DNA of 42,072 nucleotides from Moorena sp. SIO3I8 (GTDB taxonomy: Bacteria; Cyanobacteriota; Cyanobacteriia; Cyanobacteriales; Coleofasciculaceae), in the NCBI RefSeq assembly GCF_010692325.1, contig NZ_JAAHHW010000051.1, forward strand, positions 1 through 42,072, in the 5' to 3' direction. The position numbers and the translations under genes were made by a program. Positions 35,017-42,072 of this stretch are shown piece by piece. The number at the start of each line of letters is the position of its first letter. Within the stretch, counting starts at the first letter, position 1. The notes under the pieces were generated by a model, which saw only the letters and a list, made by a program, of their open reading frames with translations, had not been told where the DNA came from and ran no database searches.

Positions 35017-35132
35017 GTGTGGGGAGATAGGGAGATGGGGAGATGGGGAGATGGGGAGATGGGAAGATGGCGAGATAGGGAGATAGGGAGATGGGGAGAT
35101 AGGGAGATGGGAAGATGGCGAGATAGGGAGAT
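35017..35132. repeat. Octamer array (GGGAGATG/A)n
   Basis: About a dozen copies of the 8-bp unit lie upstream of exbB, mixed with GGCGAGAT variants. No gene. Confidence 0.88.
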
Positions 35133-35212
35133 GGGCAAAAATTTCATTTGATGTTCTTCCTCTGATTACGATAACCAAGTTCCCTATTAGGGAAAGCCTC
35201 AATTTTTGGTTT

Positions 35213-35408
35213 CATGGTGGAATGGGCATCTTGCCCGTTTCATGGTGGAATGGGCATCTTGCCCGTTTCATGGTGGAATGGGCATCTTGCCCGTTTCATG
35301 GTGGAATGGGCATCTTGCCCGTTTCATGGTGGAATGGGCATCTTGCCCGTTTCATGGTGGAATGGGCATCTTGCCCGTTTCATGGTGGAATGGGCATCTT
35401 GCCCGTTT
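35213..35408. repeat. Seven perfect copies of a 28-bp tandem repeat
   Basis: The unit starts CATGGTGGAATGGGCATCTT and ends GCCCGTTT. Each copy contains the small palindrome GGGCATCTTGCCC. Copies are directly adjacent with no spacers. The long open frames across it are by-products of a repeat without stop codons. Confidence 0.95.
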
Positions 35409-35749
35409 CAACTGCCTAAATTCTAGTAAAAACTCTAATCAAACGGGTGGTTATCCCCATAGTCGGTTTCTGGAAGAATCTGGCACTATAAATAGTAGCT
35501 ATAGAGTATTGAGCCATTGTTTGGTACATCAGAGCCGGAGAGTTCCCCAGTCCGGTCTATAGGAAAAACCCCTTTTGTGGTTGCTTCTAATTGGAAGAAA
35601 TCTTAACAAGTGTGGCCCTTGGGGATAACGAGTTTGGCTGGTCTCGGCTTATGAGCATTTAAAACCAGTCGTTTAAACCATTAGTTGGAGGTGTGGCTTT
35701 CCTACCCACGCAACTTGGTATGGGATGAGGTATTCAGCCGCAAATTTTG
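35409..35749. other. Gene-free stretch before the DUF1232 gene
   Basis: No credible open frame and no tandem repeat. A CCGGA...TCCGG stem-loop lies near 35533-35555 and the sequence is more balanced in composition than other spacers here. It could include a long leader or a small RNA, but I could match no known RNA family. Confidence 0.35.
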
Positions 35750-36046
35750 ATGAACAATCCAATTCAATCTTTTTACAACTGGTATCGCAACACTATCCGC
35801 CATTCCAAGTACCGCTGGTGGATCATCTTGGGAACCCTAGTTTACTTTCTTAGCCCCATTGATATTTCCCCAGACTTTATTCCCATCATTGGGCAAATTG
35901 ATGATATCGCAGTTATAACCCTGCTCGTTTCAGAGCTGTCTCAGTGGCTAATTGACTTTGCCAAAGCCCGCCAAAGCGAAAAGATTGCCAATGACTCTCA
36001 AGACCCTGAAGTCAAGACTGTGGATGTAGACTCTATTGGTGTCTAG
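35750..36046 (+). CDS. YkvA/DUF1232 small membrane protein
   Basis: A 98-residue member of the DUF1232 (YkvA-like) family. The hallmark is the hydrophobic segment WWIILGTLVYFLSPIDISPD followed by FIPIIGQIDDIAV, in which the YxxSPxDxxPD...GxxDD pattern is complete. The protein probably associates with the membrane through this segment; its function is unknown. A TTG codon directly precedes the ATG at 35750; the ATG is preferred. A good intrinsic terminator (36070-36109) follows, so it is a single-gene unit. Confidence 0.9.
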   Translation: MNNPIQSFYNWYRNTIRHSKYRWWIILGTLVYFLSPIDISPDFIPIIGQIDDIAVITLLVSELSQWLIDFAKARQSEKIANDSQDPEVKTVDVDSIGV

Positions 36047-36069
36047 TTAAGCGTCTTGAGAGGATAATG

Positions 36070-36109
36070 GCAGAAGTGATGATGTGAATCTACTTCTGCA
36101 TTTTTTTTT
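36070..36109 (+). terminator. Intrinsic terminator after the DUF1232 gene
   Basis: GCAGAAGT and ACTTCTGC form a perfect 8-bp stem around a 14-base loop, followed by A and nine T residues. Confidence 0.88.
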
Positions 36110-36162
36110 GAATTACTTAGGGGCGGGATGAATATGAGTGGGGTGGGCATCCTGCCCGCCTG

Positions 36163-36281
36163 GAAGTTGAAACAGGCAAGATGCCTGTTCCACCCCTGAT
36201 GCCCCGAAGTTGAAACAGGCAAGATGCCTGTTCCACCCCTGATGCCCGGAAGTCGAAACAGGCAAGATGCCTGTTCCACGA
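36163..36281. repeat. Three copies of a 43-bp tandem repeat
   Basis: The units begin at 36163, 36206 and 36249 (GAAGTTGAAACAGGCAAGAT, then GCCTGTTCCAC). Each contains the palindrome CAGGCAAGATGCCTG. The core is related to that of the 28-bp array at 35213. It lies between the DUF1232 gene and tRNA-His. Confidence 0.92.
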
Positions 36282-36307
36282 CTGATTTCCATTCCACGGA
36301 CTTTTAG

Positions 36308-36381
36308 GGCGAACGACGGGACTCGAACCCGCGAGTGGTGGAACCACAATCCACTGCCTTAACCACTTGGCTACGCTCGCC
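36308..36381 (-). tRNA. trnH: tRNA-His (GTG anticodon)
   Basis: A complete 74-base cloverleaf on the minus strand. The anticodon loop TTGTGGT sits on a GTGGA/TCCAC stem, giving anticodon GTG. The 5' G opposite a 3' C73 is the identity element special to tRNA-His (G-1:C73). The T-arm (GCGGG TTCGAGT CCCGT) and D-arm are regular. The 3' CCA is not encoded. Confidence 0.97.
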
Positions 36382-36629
36382 ATAATCTTACCGTTGTTTA
36401 TTATAGCATCTTATTTGTTGGTTTATCAACAATCTATAAAATTTTGATGGTAATTACTCAGTCAGTCAGGAATGAATAGAGTCCTGAGGTTTGCTGACCA
36501 TGGCGGCAATTGTCTTGCCCTGAGGGATTTCCATCAAACATGCAAGACGTTACCACCATTTTGCAGTTAACCTGGAACTCGAAGGCTTGATAGGCATCGT
36601 AATATATAATATATCGTTAAAAAATTCAG
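36382..36629. other. Spacer between tRNA-His and the DUF4359 gene
   Basis: This stretch presumably holds the tRNA promoter (minus strand) and the leader of the 36630 gene. I see no other feature in it. Confidence 0.4.
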
Positions 36630-37016
36630 ATGAAGATTTCACAGGTTGTCACCGCTTTTGGAACTATAGTACTTGCGGTGGTGGGAGGCTCAATGGTGGT
36701 GACCAATCCTGGACAAGCTACCTATGAAGATTATGCGGTTGAGCAACTGAGCAAGTATCTAAAAGAAGAAGTTTGTCCCCAAGCACCGGAAACCCTAGGC
36801 AGTTTCCTGCGCCGTCAGTGTACCATACTGGTGGATACAGGACGACCCCAAATTAAGCAAGTTGTTGCCCAGACCACAAAGCGAGAAAATTTTTTGCTCT
36901 TTAGTATTTACCGCACTGACCTGGATGTTAGTACGCTGATCCCTTCATACTCCTTTGAAACTGTAGGGATCTGTCAACAATTTTACCTTTACAAGGCTGA
37001 TGAAAAATCATACTAA
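36630..37016 (+). CDS. DUF4359-family envelope protein
   Basis: A 128-residue protein that matches the small cyanobacterial DUF4359 family. An N-terminal hydrophobic segment (about residues 6-25, VVTAFGTIVLAVVGGSMVVT) is a signal anchor. The rest would be periplasmic, with three cysteines (VCPQAPE, RRQCTILV, GICQQFY) and the conserved NPGQATYEDYA just after the membrane segment. ENFLLFSIYRTDLDV and the C-terminal YxF/GICQQFY block are typical of the family. Function unknown. It lies 13 bases before the PfkB kinase gene on the same strand, so the two may be co-transcribed. Confidence 0.8.
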   Translation: MKISQVVTAFGTIVLAVVGGSMVVTNPGQATYEDYAVEQLSKYLKEEVCPQAPETLGSFLRRQCTILVDTGRPQIKQVVAQTTKRENFLLFSIYRTDLDVSTLIPSYSFETVGICQQFYLYKADEKSY

Positions 37017-37029
37017 GGGTAGTTGTTAG

Positions 37030-37884
37030 ATGGCGAGCACTGGTCTTTTTGTGGGGATGGTTACCTTAGACCTGGTATACCTCAGCACCAACCTACCAAG
37101 CAGCAATGAAAAAATAACTGCTTCTGACTATACAGTAGCGGCTGGGGGACCAGCAACGAATGCAGCAGTAACGTTTAGCTATCTAGGGAATCTAGCTAAA
37201 ATTCTCGGTGTGGTGGGAATTAATCCGATTACTCAGCTAATTCGCAGCGATTTGACCAGTCATGGCGTAATCATCGCTGACCTTGATCCAGCTAACCCCC
37301 AACCACCACCAGTATCTTCGATCATTGTTACGGAATCCACAGGCGATCGCGCAGTTATTTCGATTAATGCTACTAAAATCCAAGCCAGCAGTACACAAAT
37401 ACCTCAGGATTTAGACTTGATGGTGGATGTGGTGCTCATTGATGGTCATCAGATGCTGGTTAGTAATGCGATCGCAAAATTTGCCAAAACTCATCATATC
37501 CCTGTAGTCATGGATGGCGGTAGCTGGAAGCCAGGATTTGAAACAATTTTGCCCTATGTTGATTACGCCATTTGCTCAGCCAATTTCTATCCACCAGGGT
37601 GCTCTGGCCAAGAAGAGGTGATGGCTTATGTCCTAGACGCTGGGATTGATCACATTGCCATTACCCAAGGAGAAAAACCAATTCAGTATCGTAGCTTAGG
37701 AGTGTCCGGTGAAGTACCCGTACCCCAGATTCAAGCAGTAGATACCTTGGGAGCTGGGGATGTGTTTCACGGTGCCTTCTGTCACTATATTCTACAGAAC
37801 GAGTTTACTGATGCCCTAGCCGCCGCAGCAAAGGTAGCTTCCAATTCCTGTCAGTTTTTTGGGACTCGTCGCTGGATGGAATAA
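37030..37884 (+). CDS. PfkB-family carbohydrate kinase
   Basis: A 284-residue ribokinase-fold kinase. GLFVGMVTLDLVY opens the domain, AAGGPATNAAVTFSYLG (37-53) is the N-terminal family signature (sugar binding), and VDTLGAGDVFHGAF (237-250) is the C-terminal signature with the anion hole GAGD and the catalytic Asp244. It should transfer phosphate from ATP to a sugar or nucleoside; the substrate is not clear from sequence. Length fits. It follows the DUF4359 gene by 13 bases. Confidence 0.92.
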   Translation: MASTGLFVGMVTLDLVYLSTNLPSSNEKITASDYTVAAGGPATNAAVTFSYLGNLAKILGVVGINPITQLIRSDLTSHGVIIADLDPANPQPPPVSSIIVTESTGDRAVISINATKIQASSTQIPQDLDLMVDVVLIDGHQMLVSNAIAKFAKTHHIPVVMDGGSWKPGFETILPYVDYAICSANFYPPGCSGQEEVMAYVLDAGIDHIAITQGEKPIQYRSLGVSGEVPVPQIQAVDTLGAGDVFHGAFCHYILQNEFTDALAAAAKVASNSCQFFGTRRWME

Positions 37885-37985
37885 GATATCGAAAATTAGA
37901 GCAACAAATGTTTGTCTGCCCACACCAATGGAGAACTAGAAGGGCTTATAGTCCGATGTGTAATCACAAATAGGCACGAAACCTG

Positions 37986-39035
37986 ATGCAAGACTACCAA
38001 GCTCCCTGGTACCTAAGAAATGGCTTATTTCAAAGTATTGCTACCACTTACTGGTACGGCACGACCTGGAGTTGGTGGGGGGAAAGAGTACCTTGGCTTT
38101 CCCATTTGCCCCTGATGCCCTGGCAGGAACACATATTTACTGGTGCGGATCAGGTACCGTTGCGCGGATTGTGGAGTTGTCCTGACAATGCCAAAGGTAC
38201 CCTGATTGTTAACTATGCCCTTACAGGGGATGTCGATAATGGTTGGTATAGTCGTACCCTTGCTCGTAAAGCCTACAGCAATGGTTGGGCAGTGTTAATT
38301 TATGATTGGCGCAGTAACGGACGCAGTGCACAACTATCCCCAGTCCCATCTTCTGACGGTTGGCGAGAAGGGGAAGATCAGTTGCAGCTAGCCATGCAAT
38401 TAGTAAAGATGGGTTGCCCAGAACCTGTCGGTTTGGTGGGCTTTTCCATGGGGGGACAGTTGGCATTGTGGGGACTTAAGGCAGCAGTTGATAACAATTG
38501 TTCTCTGGTCAGGTTTGGAACAGTTTTGGGTCCTAATCTCGAATCGAATCGCTCCATAGATTATTTGCTATCTACGCCAATAGGACGCTTGATCGAAAAG
38601 AAGTTCACTCATAAACTCAGGAAAATATCTCAACAACGGTTAGAAAACTTTCCTGAGGCTGTCAAACCTGGTGTAGTGGAGTGCATTAACTCAATGCGGA
38701 GCTTTGACCACTATATGGTGATTGATTACTACGGGTTTGCTAGCGTTAATGAATACTATCAGAAGACTAGTGGACTTTACCTGTTGGACAGGTTAGCTTT
38801 GCCCTATTTGATCATCTATGCTGCGGATGACCCGATTTTTGACCCTACTATTATTCCAGAATTGGAAGAGCGCACGAGTAGTAATCCCTATGCCAACTTA
38901 ATTTTAACTGCCCAAGGGGGTCATGTGGCTCACATTAGTACAGGCAAAGGTGATGTGGATGAATTTTGGGCTTTGAATCGGCTTTTGGAATTTTGTGATG
39001 CTCAATTACTTCCTGGCAATCCTGAATCACGTTAA
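37986..39035 (+). CDS. Alpha/beta hydrolase, YheT-like
   Basis: A 349-residue alpha/beta hydrolase. VGLVGFSMGGQLALWG carries the nucleophile Ser154 in GxSxG, IIYAADDPIFDP the acid (Asp281 or Asp282), and AQGGHVAHI the histidine (His313 or His316). The N-terminal part (residues 1 to about 60) resembles the YheT/EHT1 esterase branch, with a substrate-lid-like region at 185-265. It is probably a cytoplasmic carboxylesterase or acyltransferase; the substrate is unknown. The ATG at 37986 is the natural start. It lies 101 bases after the PfkB gene on the same strand. Confidence 0.87.
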   Translation: MQDYQAPWYLRNGLFQSIATTYWYGTTWSWWGERVPWLSHLPLMPWQEHIFTGADQVPLRGLWSCPDNAKGTLIVNYALTGDVDNGWYSRTLARKAYSNGWAVLIYDWRSNGRSAQLSPVPSSDGWREGEDQLQLAMQLVKMGCPEPVGLVGFSMGGQLALWGLKAAVDNNCSLVRFGTVLGPNLESNRSIDYLLSTPIGRLIEKKFTHKLRKISQQRLENFPEAVKPGVVECINSMRSFDHYMVIDYYGFASVNEYYQKTSGLYLLDRLALPYLIIYAADDPIFDPTIIPELEERTSSNPYANLILTAQGGHVAHISTGKGDVDEFWALNRLLEFCDAQLLPGNPESR

Positions 39036-39095
39036 GCTAAACATGACCAGTAAACATGACCAGTTGGATTTTTGAGTCGCTATTATCAATTTTCT

Positions 39096-39998
39096 ATGGG
39101 TACAATTACCAAAGTCGTTGTTTATTCCCTGGGACTTTTCTTTTTCTGTACTACCCCAGTTTTTGCTCAACATACTCAACATAATAGTTCAACTGCCACT
39201 AGCCAGCAACAACAGATAGAAACGGTTAATCTACTATCCCTACCGGAGGTATTACCGGAATGGAAAAAAGCCCGGGTTATCTATTTAGGAGAAACTCACA
39301 GCAGCCAAAAAGATCATGAGGCGCAGTTAGCGATTATTAAAGCACTAACCCGTGAAAATTCCAAAATTGCGATCGCAATGGAAATGTTCCAGCGCCCAGC
39401 TCAAGATATCCTGGATCAATACCTAGCAGGAGAAATCACAGAAGCTGAGTTGGTTAAGCAAAGTGAGTATGAACAACGCTGGGGCTTTCCTTGGGAATAT
39501 TATGCTCCCCTGGTACGCTTTGCTAAAACTAATCAACTGCCTGTGTTAGCCTTAAATACACCTACTGAGGTCACTCGTAAAGTAGCCCGTAGGGGTTTAG
39601 AGAGTTTAACCTCTGCTGAGCAGGAACATATTCCCCCATTATCAGAAATTCGCACAGATAACGCTGATTACCGCAACCTGATTCAGGGATTCTACCAACA
39701 ACATCACCACGCCGGTCATAGCAATAGTCGCAACTTCGACAATTTTTTCACTGCCCAAGTGTTATGGGATGAAACCATGGCAGAGAAGATTGCTTTGTTT
39801 GCCCAAGCTAACCCAGATTATCAAGTAGTAGTGATTGCTGGGCAAGGTCATATTATCTATGGCTACGGTATACCCAGTCGGGTTGCTCGACGATTCAATA
39901 ATCAGTTGGAACAAATTTCCGTTTTGTTGGGTGTTCAGTCAGAGAAACTGGCAGGAGAAAATGCGATCGCAGATTATTTATGGGAACATCTCTTTTGA
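39096..39998 (+). CDS. ChaN-family (haem-binding, Tiki-like) exported protein
   Basis: A 300-residue protein of the ChaN/Cofac_haem_bdg family. A clear signal peptide (TKVVVYSLGLFFFCTTPVFA) precedes a disordered His/Gln/Ser linker. The mature domain shows VIYLGETHSSQKDHEAQLAI (the GExH motif), IAMEMFQRPAQDILDQYLAG, and the C-terminal VVVIAGQGHIIYGYGIPSRV. Relatives bind haem or act as metal-dependent peptidases of the TIKI type; both readings are open here. The frame runs back to a TTG at 39072, but ATG 39096 starts directly at the signal peptide and is preferred. It is the last gene of the plus-strand series before the intron. Confidence 0.88.
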   Translation: MGTITKVVVYSLGLFFFCTTPVFAQHTQHNSSTATSQQQQIETVNLLSLPEVLPEWKKARVIYLGETHSSQKDHEAQLAIIKALTRENSKIAIAMEMFQRPAQDILDQYLAGEITEAELVKQSEYEQRWGFPWEYYAPLVRFAKTNQLPVLALNTPTEVTRKVARRGLESLTSAEQEHIPPLSEIRTDNADYRNLIQGFYQQHHHAGHSNSRNFDNFFTAQVLWDETMAEKIALFAQANPDYQVVVIAGQGHIIYGYGIPSRVARRFNNQLEQISVLLGVQSEKLAGENAIADYLWEHLF

Positions 39999-40004
39999 AT
40001 TAAG

Positions 40005-40225
40005 AATGTAGAATGTAGAATGTAGAATTGGGAATTTATAATGTAGAATTGGGAATTTAGAATTTAGAATTGGGAATTGGGAATTGGGAATTGGGAATTT
40101 AGAATTTAGAATTGGGAATTGGGAATTGGGAATTTAGAATTCTTAATTCTCCATTCTCCATGCTTAATTCTTAATTCTTAATTCTTAATTCTTAATTCTT
40201 AATTCTTAATTCTTAATTCTTAATT
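40005..40225. repeat. Heptamer arrays (AATTGGG)n and (TTAATTC)n
   Basis: GAATTGGGAATT-type units (40005-40140) pass into eight or more TTAATTC copies (40150-40225). The group II intron end lies just beyond. Confidence 0.88.
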
Positions 40226-40283
40226 CATTCAAATTGTCTTAGTTAGAGTCGATGTCCCCTATTAAGGGGAGCACCTCTCCTTC

Positions 40284-40318
40284 AGAACCGTGCATGAAAC
40301 TTTCGCCTCACACGGCTC
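40284..40318 (-). ncRNA. Group II intron domain V
   Basis: The minus strand reads GAGCCGTGTGAGGCGAAAGT, then TTCATGCACGGTTCT. This is the standard 34-base domain V hairpin with the catalytic AGC triad and a GAAA tetraloop. Confidence 0.92.
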
Positions 40319-40327
40319 CTAGATATC

Positions 40328-41830
40328 CTATCCTTTTGGATTGCTCCAATGTATCTGTTGGTGGCAGCTTTGGTGTACTGCTAATAAATTCTTAGTTTTC
40401 CAATTGTCGTGGTTTCCATCGATATGATGGAGGTGTACATATTCGTCTTCTAAGAATCTCAGCCCACAGAATCCACAGGATTGGTTTTGCTTTTTTAAGG
40501 CTGTAGAGGTAGCATCGGAGTATAACCTTGAATTCCGGTTACTCCAGTAAACTAAGTCACCGTCGTAAGGTGACTTAGTCCCCTTTACGTTGACGTGCTG
40601 GTTTTGTTTGTAGCCTACCTTAGGGAATCCCTTTTTACATAGTTCGTTTGCTTTGTACCGGTTTACCTTCTTTTCCTTTCGGAATTTACGGTTGGCGGTT
40701 TTATTCATGAACCAGAGGGAATCTCGGGAACTGCTCATATCACAGCTGCTGTGGTAGTTTCTCCAGCCACGCACAATTGGGGCTAACTTTTTGGCTTTTA
40801 CTTCAGCACCATAATTCGAGTTGTTAACTACGGCTTTAATCTTCTTTCGGATATTTCGGTGGTTTTCCTCTGAGGGAATTGACCGGAACTTTCCGTTTTT
40901 CTGGACGCGGAAGTTCCACCCCAGAAAGTTGAAGCCGTCTGTCGTTTTGGTTAGTTTGGTCTTTTCTTCACTAATTTCCATCCCACGCTCTGCTAAGAAG
41001 TTTTTGACTTTGTCTAGTATCTTCTTGGGGTTATCTTTTGGTTTTAGAATGAACACCATATCGTCAGCATATCTTAGGCTGGTGTGAATGTTCTCTATTC
41101 CGTCAAGTGCGATATTGGCTAGTAAGGGACTTACTACTCCACCTTGGGGGGTTCCTTGCTCAGGAAATTCCAGGTCAACTCCTGCTTTAAGACAGCGGAA
41201 TATCCCAGTCTTTAAACTTACTGGTGCAATTAACCTATCCATTATGGCGGTGTGTGAGATACGGTCAAAGCATTTCTTGATGTCTAGTTCTATGATTCGC
41301 TTGTTTATGCCGTTTGCGTCTGATTTTAGGTGTAGTTGTAGGCGTTTTTGTACGTCTTGCGCACATCTACCTGTCCTAAACCCGTAGCTGTCGGCACTGA
41401 ACGTAGCCTCATGGGCTGGTTCAAGGGCGAATTTGGCTAGACATTGCCAGGCTCTGTCGGCGATGGTTGGTATTTTCAACATCCTTACTTTCCCATTCTT
41501 TTTAGGAATAGGAATTTCACGAAGTCGGCTATGCTTCCAGTCAGAGGCATGGTCGTTCAATGTATCTACCAGTTCCATACGCTGTCTGTAGTTGAGGCTT
41601 GACATGCCATCAACTCCAGCCGTTTTTTTCCCTTTATTTAGTTGGGACACTTGACGGACTGCCAAAAGTTGAGCTGAACGGGACTTCAGAATCAGTTTTT
41701 GTAGAGACCGTGCCTTCTTCAAGTCACCATCTCGAACCGCTTTGTACACGCGCTTTTGTAGGCGGAAAAGGTTCTGGCGGAGTTTCTTCCACCTTTGGTT
41801 TTTCCAGAGGTCGCTATATCTGTTTGACAT
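40328..41830 (-). CDS. Group II intron reverse transcriptase/maturase with HNH endonuclease
   Basis: A 500-residue intron-encoded protein. The RT domain includes AGVDGMSSLNYRQRMELVDT near the N-terminus, SYGFRTGRCAQDVQKRLQ, the GTPQGGVVSPLLANIALD block and the catalytic LRYADDMVF. A maturase (X) domain follows, with VRGWRNYHSSCD. The C-terminus is an HNH nuclease: CGFCGLRF, then HLHHIDGNHDNWKTKNLL and HQSCHQQIH, with zinc-type cysteines. It would splice its own intron and insert it by target-primed reverse transcription. All key residues seem present, so it is probably active. Similarity is to the chloroplast-like intron class common in cyanobacteria. Confidence 0.95.
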   Translation of the reverse strand: MSNRYSDLWKNQRWKKLRQNLFRLQKRVYKAVRDGDLKKARSLQKLILKSRSAQLLAVRQVSQLNKGKKTAGVDGMSSLNYRQRMELVDTLNDHASDWKHSRLREIPIPKKNGKVRMLKIPTIADRAWQCLAKFALEPAHEATFSADSYGFRTGRCAQDVQKRLQLHLKSDANGINKRIIELDIKKCFDRISHTAIMDRLIAPVSLKTGIFRCLKAGVDLEFPEQGTPQGGVVSPLLANIALDGIENIHTSLRYADDMVFILKPKDNPKKILDKVKNFLAERGMEISEEKTKLTKTTDGFNFLGWNFRVQKNGKFRSIPSEENHRNIRKKIKAVVNNSNYGAEVKAKKLAPIVRGWRNYHSSCDMSSSRDSLWFMNKTANRKFRKEKKVNRYKANELCKKGFPKVGYKQNQHVNVKGTKSPYDGDLVYWSNRNSRLYSDATSTALKKQNQSCGFCGLRFLEDEYVHLHHIDGNHDNWKTKNLLAVHQSCHQQIHWSNPKG

Positions 41831-42072
41831 GCGTCTACCTATGCTCTCCTTTGGTTTGTGTATTCTGGATACCCGTGCCCAGTTTCCATTAAACTAAGCC
41901 AGGGAGTCACCTCACAGCTGACTCGTCTCCAGAACCGGACGTGAAGTCGGGTAAGGTTTGTAGATTACTCTACTCCCCTCCCCTAAGAACCGGACTTGAC
42001 AGTTACCCATCATCCGGCTCAAGCCTTACTTCAAGCCTTCTGCTTGGTTTTCTTTTTGCCATGAAGAAGCTT

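Larger units (their letters stand above)
40242..42072 (-). mobile_element. Group II intron, 3' part; 5' end beyond the window
   Basis: On the minus strand the encoded maturase is followed by a typical domain V (40284-40318) and a domain VI stem, and ends ...GACTCTAAC at 40242, with an unpaired A about 7 bases from the end as branch-point candidate. Upstream of the maturase, 41880-42072 is non-coding, structured intron RNA (GCCGGATGATGGGTAACTGT, then CAAGTCCGGTTC). The 5' GUGYG end is not in the window, so the element continues past 42072. It has inserted next to a TTAATTC array behind the ChaN-family gene. Confidence 0.85.

Noticed and set aside
35206-35562. Long plus-strand open frames and a possible CRISPR array
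   Set aside because: The 28-bp units are directly adjacent with no spacers and no cas genes; the frames are translations of a stop-free repeat.
35480-35720. 6S-like or other known structured RNA
   Set aside because: I could see stem-loops but no match to the conserved bubble and closing stem of 6S RNA or to tmRNA, SRP RNA or RNase P RNA.
36043-36383. Three overlapping minus-strand frames with VEQASCLF / GTGILPVS repeats
   Set aside because: They translate the 43-bp repeat and run through tRNA-His, so they are not genes.

Overview
The window looks like chromosome of a large, repeat-rich filamentous cyanobacterium, with Moorena/Moorea-like gene content. The case rests on a full-length magnesium chelatase H subunit, a four-ACT-domain aspartate kinase of cyanobacterial type, an LpxB-related protein of cyanobacterial type, many HIP1 octamers (GCGATCGC), abundant heptamer and octamer tandem arrays of the cyanobacterial STRR kind, and dispersed palindromic repeats that read out as ALRARYANS or DRVAWPSAFG when translated. 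The genus is an inference; cyanobacterium is well supported.

Layout. 1-2.8 kb: a broken haemagglutinin-like N-terminus, a PIN toxin/small partner pair, a MITE-like element, a perfect 32-bp palindrome and a pentapeptide-repeat protein. 2.9-7.2 kb: a membrane-anchored metallophosphoesterase, a lone IS607-type serine recombinase set between similar flanks, and an aldonolactone-oxidase-like FAD enzyme. 7.2-14.2 kb: a same-strand run that reads, in transcription order, large TPR protein, AAA ATPase, smaller paralogous TPR protein, DNA adenine methyltransferase. 14.2-18.5 kb: repeats, a minus-strand terminator, a small conserved protein, an HTH protein with a palindrome at its start codon, and an LpxB-related protein whose coding sequence has been invaded in frame by 15-bp repeats. 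18.5-22.5 kb: chlH. 22.5-30.9 kb: an accessory region with MITE-like elements, a second member of the small-protein family, an unknown 306-residue protein, a caspase-like (C14) protease ending in an IxIGD motif, a protein carrying the same motif after an N-terminal adaptor-like segment, then four Uma2/DUF820 genes and the remnant of a fifth. 31.4-40 kb: mainly housekeeping genes (aspartate kinase, ExbB/ExbD, DUF1232 protein, tRNA-His, DUF4359 protein, PfkB kinase, alpha/beta hydrolase, ChaN-family protein), separated by tandem arrays. 40.2 kb to the end: a group II intron encoding an RT-maturase-HNH protein; its 5' end lies beyond the window.

How the parts may work together. Two cassettes look like conflict or signalling modules. 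The first is TPR-ATPase-TPR-methyltransferase (7.2-14.2 kb); the two TPR proteins share an N-terminal domain and 46-residue repeats, and the repeats of the larger one have been homogenised recently. The second is 306-aa protein/caspase/IxIGD protein (24.0-27.2 kb), where a shared short motif suggests adaptor-type coupling between protease and partner. Each cassette is preceded, on its own strand, by a member of the same 77-85-residue protein family. Functions for both cassettes are inferred from domain content and gene order only.

The intergenic DNA is dominated by three kinds of repeat: 7-8-bp tandem arrays, short MITE-like elements with imperfect terminal inverted repeats (at least three families), and strong palindromes. 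Several have entered coding sequence or sit directly upstream of start codons.
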